Shown here: in pieces, positions 12,853 to 23,655 of the stretch
Layout: every line of letters starts with the position of its first letter
How positions within the stretch are numbered: the stretch's first letter is position 1
From: Siphonodentalium dalli
Taxonomy: Eukaryota; Mollusca; Scaphopoda; Gadilida; Siphonodentaliidae
DNA: 64,000 nt
Assembly (NCBI GenBank): GCA_032622095.1
Contig: CP136063.1
Coordinates: 278,805,426 to 278,869,425 of the forward strand
Direction of reading: 5' to 3'
Made by a program: the position numbers and the translations under genes
The notes under the pieces: generated by a model
Told to the model about the DNA's origin: nothing
The model's input: the letters and a program-made list of their open reading frames with translations, nothing else
Databases searched by the model: none

Positions 12853-13865
12853 AGTCCACAATCAGAGGAAATAATATTGTTGATAACAGCATATGGTGTA
12901 TAATGTCTTCCTTATCTTATATTGTAAATACCTACTATGTCAGGAGAACCGGCGATGGCCCGACGTTGGCGTACACACCCACACAGCTGTATAGACTTTT
13001 TGTTAGTATTGTTATTCTTGGGAGGTGAATTTGTTTTTAGTAGGACTTGTTAGTACTTTTACATATATAATACCTGGGTGAGTATTTTAGCACGCTTGCG
13101 AACCATACTGGGACTCAACTCGACAGGACTGAATTTTGTATGTCTATACTTATACATGCCCTGTTAGGCAGGTAACTATATCTACATATCTACAACGCAC
13201 AAGAAGCTTACGCCCTGAAGGACCCCTGAAGGGAGCTCGAGGCCTAGGAGTATAGACAGGAATTGTGTCATTAGCCCGGTGTACCATTGTCCACAGTAGG
13301 GTTCTTTAACATGCACACATGGTTGTACATGGGACAGTCATTAACGTCCCCACCGACGGGGCGGCGTGATAAAACCACAGTGTCATCCCTGTATATGACA
13401 CGGGCGGGAAAGGATTACCGCTTAACAACACCTGAGCGAGGCATACATTGTACTGTATATAGGAATCAGGGAGCTAAATGTGTTCTAGAGTCGGGGAGCG
13501 AGTACACCGTGGAATGCTAAAGGTGAAGGTACACGAAGAATGACCTTCACCTGATACATTCGACACGTTATTAAAGGATAACATCGCGTTGTTTGATTTG
13601 TACATGATATCTAAATAGTTTAAACTGGTATATTAATGGGGGAATGGATTTTTGAGAGCGGGAAATTAATTTACCTAGCTGCTGTAGTTCTGTTTTTCCC
13701 CAGATCAAATTTGGCTGTGGAATAGCCCTGTCGTACACTTGGGTATTTATTTAAAAAAGTAAACACATGACCTATGATTATTTTTGCATTTTCGTGATCA
13801 ACTGGTGTCAATCTAGCTGGGTAAACATCACTGGTATGGCCTTCAGGCTTCAATTCGGTGAATTT
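12853..13865. other. No gene recognised; dispersed repeat sequence
   Basis: The first 60 bases recur at 14208-14270 (CAGAGGAAATAATATTGTTG). The stretch at about 13280-13440, with GGGTTCTTTAACATGCACAC, resembles a repeat I have seen in several marine invertebrate genomes, but I cannot name it. No coding sequence that I would defend. Confidence 0.4.
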
Positions 13866-14040
13866 GGCCGAAACGTTAACACTGTCGCCTATGGGAAACC
13901 ATTTAGTTCAGTGATTCATATAGGCACGCTAAGAGCTCCCGACTTTTGTTTTGTCAAGGATCGAGGTGAATCGATTCGTGGTCCAAGCGAAATCTCTAGC
14001 AATTAGTCGAACACGCTAACCACTCGGCCATCACACACCC
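13866..14040 (-). mobile_element. tRNA-derived SINE-like element
   Basis: Read on the minus strand from about 14037, the head is ATGGCCGAGTGGTTAGCGTG followed by TTCGACT, which matches the D-arm and box A region of a Ser/Leu-type tRNA. About 55 bases on is CGAATCGATTC, a decayed box B. The body continues to about 13866 with CATTTAGTT and ATAGGCACGC-type sequence (given on the plus strand). A diverged copy of this body, without the head, is at about 24068-24125. The acceptor stem does not close, so this is not a working tRNA gene. Confidence 0.5.
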
Positions 14041-14640
14041 TCTTCCAATGGAATGGCTCTGTCAGACCGAGCGGTTTGGAATCGGAGTTCGCCGATTCCA
14101 ATGTGCCTATCATTTATCAAACAAGTGAACTATAACATTCTATTGAATTGTTATGATCTCCATACCTGTGTGTGTATAGGTTTATGAGAAATAAACTGAT
14201 TGATTGAAGTCCATCCTCAGAGGAAATAATATTGTTGATAAAAGAATATGGTGTATAATGTCTTCCAATGGAATGACCGAGCGGTTTGGCATTGGAGTTC
14301 GCCCACGACACATGTTCCTATCATTTATCAAACAAGTGATCTATAACAGTCATATATAGTGCAAAGGTCATGCGAGAAAACACACATATAAAAGGTGTGC
14401 ATGCACTGCAAGAAGCCTTTGTTCCAAAATGATGTAAGGCTATGCAATGGACGTCAATTTCGATATTCAAAAATCGCCAAACTCCAAATCAGACCCATTG
14501 TTGATTCCAACATACATTTTTGCCACGTTAGCGTGGCTGTATAGGTTATTGTCACTGAACAGGTCATGATATCGCGCAAAAAGACACACTGGATTTCACA
14601 AACGCGCAGTCACCCGTCTCAAAATCTTATTGATTTTATT
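14041..14640. other. No gene recognised; duplicated fragments
   Basis: Contains two copies of CTTCCAATGGAATG with a tRNA-like ACCGAGCGGTTTGG (near 14064 and 14276), and a second copy of the 12853 repeat. These may be further SINE fragments. Confidence 0.4.
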
Positions 14641-14649
14641 GTAGTTATT

Positions 14650-16280
14650 ATTACAAGTATTTGTTTTGTTCGGAGTGGAATTTCAATGGAATTTGAAACG
14701 TTCGATTTGAGTTTGGCTGGCAACGCATGCAGTTCCGTATAGTGGGGTGACTTAGCAACTTTTTTGTGCATTTTTTGTTAAAAGCATGGAATTTCACACA
14801 TATGTAGGCTAAGGTGTTGTGATCAAAATAAGAGTCATCATCTCGTAGAGAGCGTTTAGTGATCCGAGATTCCACTTACTAATTTCAATCTCTTGTGGGC
14901 AGATGTATATTAACATATGGGAGGTAATGATTGATGTATTCTATCCAGGAGATGTCGGTCTTTCATTTAACACGACTGATGGCCATAAAAATCCAAGATG
15001 GGTGCAAAAATGAGGACCAAAATGACTGCCAAAATGGAAAAAATCTATGATTTTTTGCGAAATATTGAAAATCCTCTAATTTTTTTCTGAGATTGCTTAG
15101 CATATTGGAGATAATTTACTGTCTATCATAAGAACAATCATATAAGAACAATTTGGAGCCATTTGTAAGAATAAGAGTTGGAAAGAGAATATAAACACAT
15201 GATGAGTACTAATTGATACATTCTATCCAGGGAATATGTATCTTTGATTTAAGATGATTATTGGCCAAAAATAAACAAAATGGCTGACATATTGGAAAAA
15301 AAATAAGGATTTTTTTGCGATTTATAATTTTTTTTCTCTAAATGTTCTCAGTTTATGAAGCATATTGTCACTTTCTGATCAGTAGTCAAAGGTTACACTT
15401 GTACAACGGACAGCACTGGAGTCCAGCCTTCAAACAAGTTAAGATGATTATTGGCCAAAAATAAACAAAATGGCTGACATATTGAAAAAAAATTAAGGAT
15501 TTTTTTGCGATTTATATTTTTTTTCTCTAAATGTTCTCAGTTTATGAAGCATATTGTCACTTTCTGATCAGTAGTCAAAGGTTACACTTGTACAACGGAC
15601 AGCACTGGAGTCCAGCCTTCAAACAAGAACATAACTTCTTTTTGCAGACTTTGGTGCAGCCGCATCTGATAAGCTCACGGAGAGCAAGGCTAACGGGTGG
15701 AAGTTATCCCCAAAAGGGCATCCATCTGCCATCTATTTTCTGCCATCCACATAAGTCAGGCGAAGGTAGTTCCACGTATTCAGAGAACACCTGCGATAAA
15801 CAACTTGCATATCGTGAAGCACATCTCGTATGTTGGACAAGTGAATGCCTTGTCGGTGGAATCCGATCCACAGGACGACTATGTTTGCAGAATAGTTCCC
15901 TTCTGGCCCCGTTGACAGTAAGTTGGTCGCTCACTCTGTGATACATCAATACAACGAAACGCTCCAAAGTCGGCATGGATATATCAATATCTCCATTTAC
16001 ATCATTTGTCAACTGGGTTAATATGTCAGAAATTTCCGGGAAATTCGACCAGGTTGTAAATGCCTTCTTTTTTACAATAGTAGAAATGAATGACGTAAAG
16101 TCACTTCCCGTGAATGAATGGAACATCAGTATGGCCATCGAACGCACATATCCCAAGGTGCAGGCTATGGTGTTAATATCAATACATTTAAAATCATTTC
16201 CGGTCCCGAATGCAATGGTTATTTTCATATCTATAACTTTTGTTACAGCATAGATAGCGATCACGATGATGTCAGTGTCA
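14650..16280 (-). repeat. Inverted repeat arm, left (pairs with 19256-20725)
   Basis: The 3' half of a minus-strand HEEADTR-family gene plus its downstream region. It is repeated in reverse orientation at 19256-20725, both in the coding part and in non-coding landmarks such as TTTGTGCATTTTTTGTTAAA and CCAATATGCTAAGCAATCT (given for either arm). Confidence 0.8.
15248..15630. repeat. 190 bp tandem duplication
   Basis: The segment beginning AAGATGATTATTGGCCAAAA at 15251 is repeated at 15441 almost without change, ending near CAGCCTTCAAACAAG at about 15437 and 15627. It duplicates the 3' end of the HEEADTR-family gene. The other arm at 20 kb has only one unit, so the duplication came after the inverted duplication. 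Confidence 0.85.
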
Positions 16281-19075
16281 ACTGTTGTGATTAAAATAGA
16301 GTTAAGTCCATCAGCCAAACTATCATATGCATGGATAAAGATGCGCGTATCTGCTTCTTCGTGGTTGGTCTTTTCCAGCTTTGTGGAATCCTTTTGTGGA
16401 TAGCAAAGGACGGACTCGTTGCAAGTGACAATGATTGATGTGTTTTCTGGTCGTAGTGTATTATGCACGGTGGTAGCTATGAACGAAAATAGGTCGCGTT
16501 TGTTGTTGTCGCTCCGCAGGAAGGATGACCACGTTTTGCCTGTGGGAGCTATGCTCTCTTCTCTTACCTGTCGTTCTATTCCCGCCCCGCGACCAGACCT
16601 GGCGTCTCAGATCATGACATCATAATCACCGACTGCTACAACATTCCTTACCGACAGAATGATACCCCGAGAACAACATACTCCTTAAAAAAATCACCAT
16701 GGGACAAAATTGTCATGGACATCGACAAAGTCTGCCGCACTATCATTGACAGCAATTTGGACACACCAGTGAATTGCCTATGGGATGACCTGATTAATGG
16801 AATAATGGCTTCAATAGCTGAACATGTACCAAAAAGCCAAACCAGAAAGAAACAAAGAGCTCCATGGATCACCAAAAAGACAAAGAGGATGCTCAGAAAG
16901 AAAGCTAGGGTGTACAAGAAAGCCAAAACATCAGAAGAGGCCTGGGAAAAAATACCGCAAACATCAGAAGGCCTGTAAAATGGAACTAAAAATGGCATAA
17001 TGGGACTACATCAATCGAATCATGCTGGATGGTATGTCCAAGAAGAGCTCAAAACCATTCTGGGCTTACATGAAAGCCAAACGCGAAGACAACATTGGAG
17101 TACCTCCGCTTAAAAGAAAAGGCCAACTACTAAACAGCAGCCGCGACAAAGCAGAGATATTAGTGGAACAATTTCGGTCAGTTTTTACAAAAGATACCGA
17201 CCCCACCAGAGCAGGCCATACATCAACTGCAACAACACCATGGATTGAACCGCTAAACATATCAATATATGGCGTCACGAAGCTTCTACTAGATGTGAAA
17301 CAATCAAAGGCTCCAGGACCCGATGCCATCCCAAATATAGTGCTCCGTACCTGCGCTTACCACATCGCTCCAGGCCTGAAACATATATTTGAAAGGTAAA
17401 TAGACACAGGAAGCCTCCCTAACGATTGGCTCAATACAAACATCACACCTGTTTACAAGAAAGGTGATATACATGTAGCAGAGAATTATAGACCTGTCTC
17501 CCTTACATCTGCCAGCTGCAAAATATTGGAACATATCATCTATCGACACATCATGAACCATCTAGAAAAACACAAAATCCTAAACGGCTTAAACCATGGA
17601 TTCCGGAAGGGCCATTCATGCGTGACTCAACTGATAAACACTACTCAAGACCTATTCACCTCCTTCGACAAGAAAATCCAGACTGAGATGATAGTCCTCG
17701 ATTTTAGCAAAGCATTTGATACGGTTCCACACAAGAAATCACTTGCAAAACTCGAGAACTATGGCATTAAAGGAAACATCCATATATGGTTAACCACCTT
17801 CCTCACTAAACGTCATATGAGAGTCGATGTCGAAGGCTCATGTTCCCAAAAAGAACCAGTGGAGTCTGGTGTTCCACAGGGTTTGTCCTCGGTCCGCTAC
17901 TCTTCCTATGCCGCGTAAATGACCTGCCAGAATGTGTACCATCACAAACACGTCTCTTTGCAGACGACTGTCTCCTCTATCGACAGATAACATCTCAAAT
18001 GGATCACGAAGCACTCCAGCAAGACCTCAATCATCTAGAAAAATGAGCAGATGACTGGGGTATGAGATTCAATTCCAAAAAATGCTTCGTGATGTCAATA
18101 AGAACAAAGACCGCCCACATGTACAAGCTCTTCAATCACATCCTGCAAGCAGTCGATGATACCCCTTATCTTGGCGTCTCACTATCTAGCGACATCTTGG
18201 ACAAACCACATAAATAAGGTGACGAACAAGGCAAGCAGTACACTCGGCTTCCTCAGAAGAAACCTCCATCGGGCACCATCAAAGAGCAAGCAAATAGCAT
18301 ACGAGACGTTGGTAAGATCTCAACTCGACTATGCTGCTGAGGTATGGGATCCGTTCCTGCAAAAAGACATCGATGCAATTGAACGGATCCAGAAACGAGC
18401 CGCCATATTTATCACCAATGACTGGAGATCCAGGGAAGAAGGAGCTGTTACAGCCATGAAAGACCATCTAGGACTCCACCCACTCCAAGATAGAAGACGC
18501 ACACAGAGGTTGACACTCTTCCGTAAGATAGTTGACGGGAAGTTACCATCTGTCACAACCCATGACATACTAATCGACAAAAAAGTGGGCCGAAAGATCG
18601 TTGCTAAACACTTCGAGGGTTATCAGTCACAAAACATCGTGCAAAATTGTGATTGTAATAACTCAAAACCCTTCAAGCTGACCAAGGCCGACACAAAGGA
18701 ACTACAACATTCATTCTTCCCAAGGACTATCCTGGAATGGAATCAGCTTGAGGAAAGTGCATGTGCCTCACTGCTGGAGACAACATCATACAGCAGTCAA
18801 ACACCATCATACTGATCCAGCACCAGCGTACTCATATCCGGAAGGATCCTACGCTGAACTTAATACAGATACAGATACAGACACTGCTTCAGCGAATCCG
18901 GGAGATAGATATAAAAAATTATATCGATCCTTTCAGCATCCTTGGCAATGTTTCGTAGATGTGGAATAAATTTCTCCTTGACATAGTCGGCAAAAGTCAT
19001 TCGAGGAGGCTTCAATATGTTAACCAGCACCCCCCATCGAAGAGTGCTGTGGTTATACCAAGTGGTTTTAAACAT
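15570..19075 (-). pseudogene. HEEADTR-family multi-copy protein gene, split and frameshifted
   Basis: Minus-strand remnant of a protein family I know only as uncharacterised, repeated proteins of invertebrate genomes. The upstream part (19075 to about 18890) encodes a TFADYVKEKFIPHLRNIAKD-type segment ending YLPDSLK; the family continues from there to an RGxGI motif, which here lies on the far side of a retrotransposon at about 16580 (RGAGIERQV). Then follow WSSFLRSDNNKRDLFSFIA, NHEEADTR, TVDTDII, FGTGNDF and FHSFTGSDF. After the motif GRWMPFWG (stop at 15704) a frameshift leads into a Cys-rich tail (LIRCGCTKVCKKKLCSCLK). Function unknown. It cannot make a full protein because of the 2.3 kb insertion and the frameshift. 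Confidence 0.7.
16595..18885 (+). pseudogene. Non-LTR retrotransposon (Jockey/CR1-like), 5'-truncated, broken
   Basis: Reverse transcriptase ORF2 remnant. It starts inside the last part of the endonuclease (SDHDIIITDCYN near 16600). Then come PFWAYMKAKR, KAPGPDAIPN (17308-17340), YRPVSLTSASCKILEHII, FRKGHSC, palm motif A LDFSKAFDTVPH (17697-17732), GVPQG (about 17870), and the catalytic LFADD (about 17959-17973). The C-terminal part has IQKRAA and HPLQDRRRTQRLTLFRKIV and ends with a stop at 18813-18815. Breaks are stops near 16977, 17397 and 18044 and a frameshift near 17884. The tail is ATACAGATACAGATACAG, a short 3' repeat. It lies inside the minus-strand HEEADTR gene; CAGAC on both sides is a possible short target duplication. 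Confidence 0.85.
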
Positions 19076-19168
19076 CAGTTTTTAAACATCAGCTTTGGAA
19101 CATGACGTCGACATTTTAGTCACGAACGTGATGACGTCATATTTCGGGCAATATAAACCACGAATTAG

Positions 19169-19250
19169 AAAAGCTGGCTACGAATGTGATCGCCGGTGAA
19201 AATAGCTGGCTACATTTGTGATCCATTTAAAAAGATGGCTACGAATGTGA
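19169..19250 (+). repeat. Short tandem repeat, three diverged units
   Basis: AGCTGGCTACGAATGTGATC recurs three times with variation between the two facing gene copies. Confidence 0.7.
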
Positions 19251-19255
19251 CCGGA

Positions 19256-19965
19256 TCCTTGTGACAATGACATCATCGTGATCGATATCTATGCTGTAAC
19301 AAAAGTTATAGATATGAAAATAACCATTGCATTCGGGACCGGAAATGATTTTAAATTTATTGATAATAACACCATAGCCTGCACCTTGGGATATGTGCGT
19401 TCGATGGGCATACTGATGTTCCATTCGTTCACGGGAAGTGACTTTACGTCATTATTTTCTACTATTGAAAAAAGAAGGCATTTACAACCTGGTCGAATTT
19501 CCCGGAAATTTCCGACATATTAACCCAGTTGACAAATGATGTAAATGGAGATGTTGAGATATGCATGCCGATTTTGGAGCGTTTCGTTGTATTGATGTAT
19601 CACAGAGTGAGCGACCAACTTACTGTCAAAGGGGCCAGGAGGGAACTATTTTGCAAACATAGTCGTCCTGTGGACCGGGTTCCACCGACAAGGGAGTCAC
19701 TTGTCCAACATACGAGATTGTTTATTGCAGGTGTTCTCTAAATACGTGGAACTACATTCGCCTGACTTGTGTGGATGGCAGAAAATAGATGGCAGATGGA
19801 TGCCCTTTTGGGGATAACTTCCACCCGTTAACCTTGCTCTCCGTGAGCTTATCAGATGCGGCTGCACCAAAGTCTGCAAAAATAAGTTATGTTCTTGTTT
19901 GAAGGCTGGACTCCAGTGATGTCCATTGTGCAAGTGTAACTGTTGACTACTGATCAGAAAGTGAC
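19256..19965 (+). pseudogene. HEEADTR-family gene, partial inverted copy
   Basis: Plus-strand copy beginning in the middle of the TVDTDIIVI region (here CDNDIIVIDIYAVTKVID). It continues through FGTGNDF and FHSFTGSDF, has a frameshift near 19485-19525, then SDQLTVKGARRELFCKHSRP, and runs with further breaks into the GRWMPFWG end and the Cys-rich tail. It lacks the whole N-terminal half. Compared with the minus-strand copy the shared part differs by few residues, so the duplication is not ancient. Confidence 0.75.
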
Positions 19966-20725
19966 AAGATGCTTCATAAAATGAGAACATTTAGAGAACA
20001 AAATATATAAATCGCAAAAAAATCCTTAATTTTTTTCAAATATGGCAAATATGATTTATTTTTGACCAATAATCATCTTAAATCAAAGATACATATTCCC
20101 TGGATAGAATGTATCAATTATTACTCATCGTGTGTTTATATTCACCTGTTCACAAGAGATTGAAATTACTGAGTGGATGCAAAAGTCATCATCGAGAATT
20201 ATTAATGAAATATGTCAATTTTCATACCTGTTGATTCCATCTCCAAATATACGGCTCTTTCCAAGTCTTATTTCTTACAAATGGCTCCAAATTGTTCTTA
20301 TATGATTGTTCTTATGATAGACAGTAAAATATCTCCAATATGCTAAGCAATCTTAGAAATAAATTAGATTTTCAATATTTCACAAAAAATCATAGATATT
20401 TTCCATTTTGGCAGTCATTTTGGTCCTCATTTTTGCAGCCATCTTGGATTTTTATGGCCATCAGTCGTGTTAAATGAAAGACAGACATCTCCTGGATATA
20501 ATACATCAATAATTATATGTTAATATACATTTTCCCACAAGCGATTGGAATTAGTAAGTGGAATCTCGGATAACAAACGCTCTCTACGAGATGATGACAT
20601 CATAACTCAGAACTGGGTCATTTTCTGGCTGGGGTCCAACTCTTATTTTGATCACAACACCTTAGCCTACATGTGTGTGAAGTTTCATGCTTTTAACAAA
20701 AAATGCACAAACTATTTTTTTGTCC
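19256..20725 (+). repeat. Inverted repeat arm, right
   Basis: Partner of 14650-16280. The arms are separated by about 3 kb that contains the retrotransposon and the upstream part of the minus-strand gene. Confidence 0.8.
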
Positions 20726-20740
20726 CGAAGGCCCCACACT

Positions 20741-21540
20741 AGTAATCCTTGATCGACTTTGATATATGCTGGTGACTTTTTGTAGATTTGGGAGATCCCG
20801 CATGCATCACTCAGGACGTGCCGAGTGATTGTTAAATTTGATGACTGGGAAATCATCTATATTCAAAGATACTGCACGTTGCACTTTGTTATATTGTTTT
20901 TTCTTGGCTCCACACGGTGTTCCTCCCCACCACCATTGAATCGGGCGAAGTCATGTAGTCAATTCCAAATAACATAGCTATATTATCCGTATCACGATAA
21001 TGCTTTCAAATGAGTTTGATAGAAATCGGCGACGAAAACATTCTTGTCAATATTTATTCCCCCACCCATGCATCCCGAGTCACGGATTCCCCATTTCTGC
21101 AAAACTTGAACCAACCACTTCTTAATGAAAAGTTATCCCGCAGTACCAATGTTGAAGCCCCTTTAATTTCTATAGCGGTATGACAGAAAACATATAGACC
21201 TGAATAATGTGTTATATGCATTGATATCATAATATGGGTTTGTTGCGTCAAATTCGTTCCGTTTCTCGCGAATCAAGCTCATGTGTGATCAGGAAATCCC
21301 TATACTAACGGTTGTTATAGAAGTAGGGAATATGTCCTGAATTAGATGAGTCTTGAGCCCTCATGTATTTGATTAATCACCAAAGAAGTGGAGCAGCAAT
21401 GAAGTGATCAGGGAAACAAAATCGTCTAAGGAGTTTTCCGTGTAAAATTTCCCTGCATTTTTCACACGGAAACGATTATAGGATCGTGTTGATTTGCTGC
21501 ATGTAGATCTAATAAAACCCGTTTATTATAAATATGAAGA
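20741..21540. other. No gene recognised
   Basis: About 800 bp between two inverted-repeat structures. Short open frames only. Confidence 0.5.
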
Positions 21541-21998
21541 TTCCATGACGATATGTCAGCTGGTTCGCAAGAAATCAACTCGACATTTACCATTGTATAA
21601 ACACTTGAATTATAGTTGAAATGCTATTTTAACGGAAATAAGAGTGAAATAACAGTTCGACACGATCTGTATGTATTTATGACCCTCATAATGACAAAAA
21701 TCACCCTCACAATGACCAAAATCACCCTCACAATGACCAAAATCACCCTCACAATGACCAAAATACATGTTGACAAACTCACAATGACCAAAATACATGT
21801 TGACAAACTTACATATCTACCGTTATGTCTAAGTTTACAGCCTTTTCATCTTCCAAAAACATTAAAAAATCATAATGGAAGGGGTACATGATAAAAATCG
21901 AAGTGGAACATAAAACTGGACAGGAATGATTTTCGGGGAATAGATCAGCAAATGCGGGTTTCGACGATTTATTGCAATGATGACAATTTTTCGAATGT
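21541..21998 (+). repeat. Inverted repeat arm with minisatellite (pairs with 25395-25887)
   Basis: The arm begins TTCCATGACGATATGTCAGC and contains 21 bp units (AATGACCAAAATCACCCTCA plus one base, about four copies from 21690) followed by two 30 bp units ending ATACATGTTGACAAACT. Because 21 is a multiple of three, the array opens frames on both strands; I take these as by-products. The same structure in reverse is at 25395-25887, and a third fragment is near 11660. Confidence 0.8.
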
Positions 21999-22030
21999 GG
22001 AACCATTTCGTTCGTCATTTGTAAAACGGC

Positions 22031-22467
22031 ATATCAAATCCAGTCGTAAGTCGGGATTATTTTACCCTGTGCCAATGCATTATCTTATATATGCGAGTCG
22101 ACCATAGGTCGCCTCGCATATATAAGAGAATGCATTGGCCTAACAATTTTTTATCATTTTTTTTAAATAAATGTTTCTTACAATTTTTAGGACATTAAAT
22201 AAAAAACATCCATTACCCTGCAGGGGCCCCACACATATATAGAAGCATATAGAAGAGTGTCGTCTGCTCATGTTTGTCTGGGGCTCTGTATGGGTGAAAT
22301 TATTAAAATTGTTAGAGAATACAAGAAAAAATTATTAAAATTGTAAAAAATTGTTAGGCCAATGCATTCTCTTATAATTGCGAGGCGACCTATTGTCGAC
22401 TCGTATATATAAGAGAATGCATTGGCACAGGGTAAACAAAATCCCGACTTACGACTGGATTTGATAT
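22031..22467 (+). mobile_element. MITE family P3, complete
   Basis: Inverted ends ATATCAAATCCAGTCGTAAG...CTTACGACTGGATTTGATAT. Two hairpins in opposite orientation (22071-22139 and 22358-22426) lie just inside the ends. The core contains the CATCCATTACCCTGCAG and GAGCAGACGACA stretches seen at 1-100 and 26040-26150. The immediate flanks of all copies look alike (GGCGGGTCACAT), so the true ends may lie slightly farther out and the target duplication is unclear. Confidence 0.85.
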
Positions 22468-22628
22468 GGCGGGTCACATTTGTGAAGCGACTATATTGTT
22501 TACGCACTACGAAATGTACAGGTAAAAGCTAGTTTCGATTTGGGAACTTCACACAAACACTGCGTTTAAAATTTAGCTTATGTTGGAGGTTCTCCTTATT
22601 TAACATGTTGGGGGCATATATCCATTAG

Positions 22629-23655
22629 GTTATAAGCAACTAAATACTTGAAATATGCCCCTTGGCATTTGTGTAGGGAAACTCGAGTCAGCATTAAAAA
22701 AATACCGGCAGCTGAATGGTGCATAATATCTTCGGTTGTTTAATGTGAAAGAAAAACTAATTCATAGGCTATGTTAATTCCTCGGCCATTTGTGTGGGAA
22801 TGTTCGTCAAGCGGCTACATTGGTCGCCAAATTTGGTAAGGGGTGGGGTATTTTTCTATATTGAAATTTTTTGCACAAAGGGGGTAGTTGTGGAAATGCC
22901 AATTTATTAATCTGACAAATTAACCCTTTGCAACAAAATTCAGATTGTATGCCCAAAAATGGGTGTTTTGTTAAAATGAATTATTTGGAACAGATAGTGC
23001 CCCTTTAATGCCGAAAAGTGGACAAACGAGCCCAGCAGCCTCTCGTCGTATTTAGTGATCCGACTATTCTCGATCTGTTATTGGGAGTGGACCGGGAAAT
23101 TCTAAGGAACACAGCGAACCATAGTTTCGAGTCCATAAAATCGATGGGGGAGGGGTAATTCAAGTTACAAATTTGTCATTTCCTTGCATGTAATGAAATG
23201 CGACTTTTTTGCGTCTTGAAGATTGTTATTACTGGCATCCAGTTACATTGTCAAATCGGCGTTATTATATGTCCCTGTGTGTTTTTCGCGACCAAAACAA
23301 ATGATTTTCGACTCGAAAATCGCGCTTTTTGGGTATTTATGTTGTTTTAAAAAATATTTATGTCAAGTACACTTCACAGCCATACGACTTCTATTAAAAA
23401 ATAGCACGTTGTCATGTAAGACATAAAACAGGAAAAAAGTGGCTCGAGTCCCAATGGTGTGGTGTCAGCTGGGGTGCTCCGACGAAGTTTAATTTTGCGC
23501 CCAATGTCTGGAACAGAGGGGTTAAATACAACCCAATACAGGGAAAAGTGGTGCATTTCTTGTCTGGAAAGCACGTTTTTGTTATTAATATTATGTTTTC
23601 TGTGACAATTTGATATATGTTCAAGCGAGAATCGACACATTTTTGGTTGCGTATA
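22629..23655 (+). repeat. 1 kb tandem duplication, first unit
   Basis: Starts GTTATAAGCAACTAAATACT and is followed directly by a second unit at 23656. The identity is high, including a 67-codon frame repeated with one change; no protein family is recognisable, so this frame is conserved only because the duplication is recent. A TTAACCCTTTGCAAC start near 22918 and GGGGTTAA near 23518 hint at a TTAA element inside, but the ends match poorly. Confidence 0.85.

Noticed and set aside
13955-14037. Functional tRNA-Ser/Leu gene
   Set aside because: The acceptor stem does not pair and box B is altered; a SINE head is a better reading.
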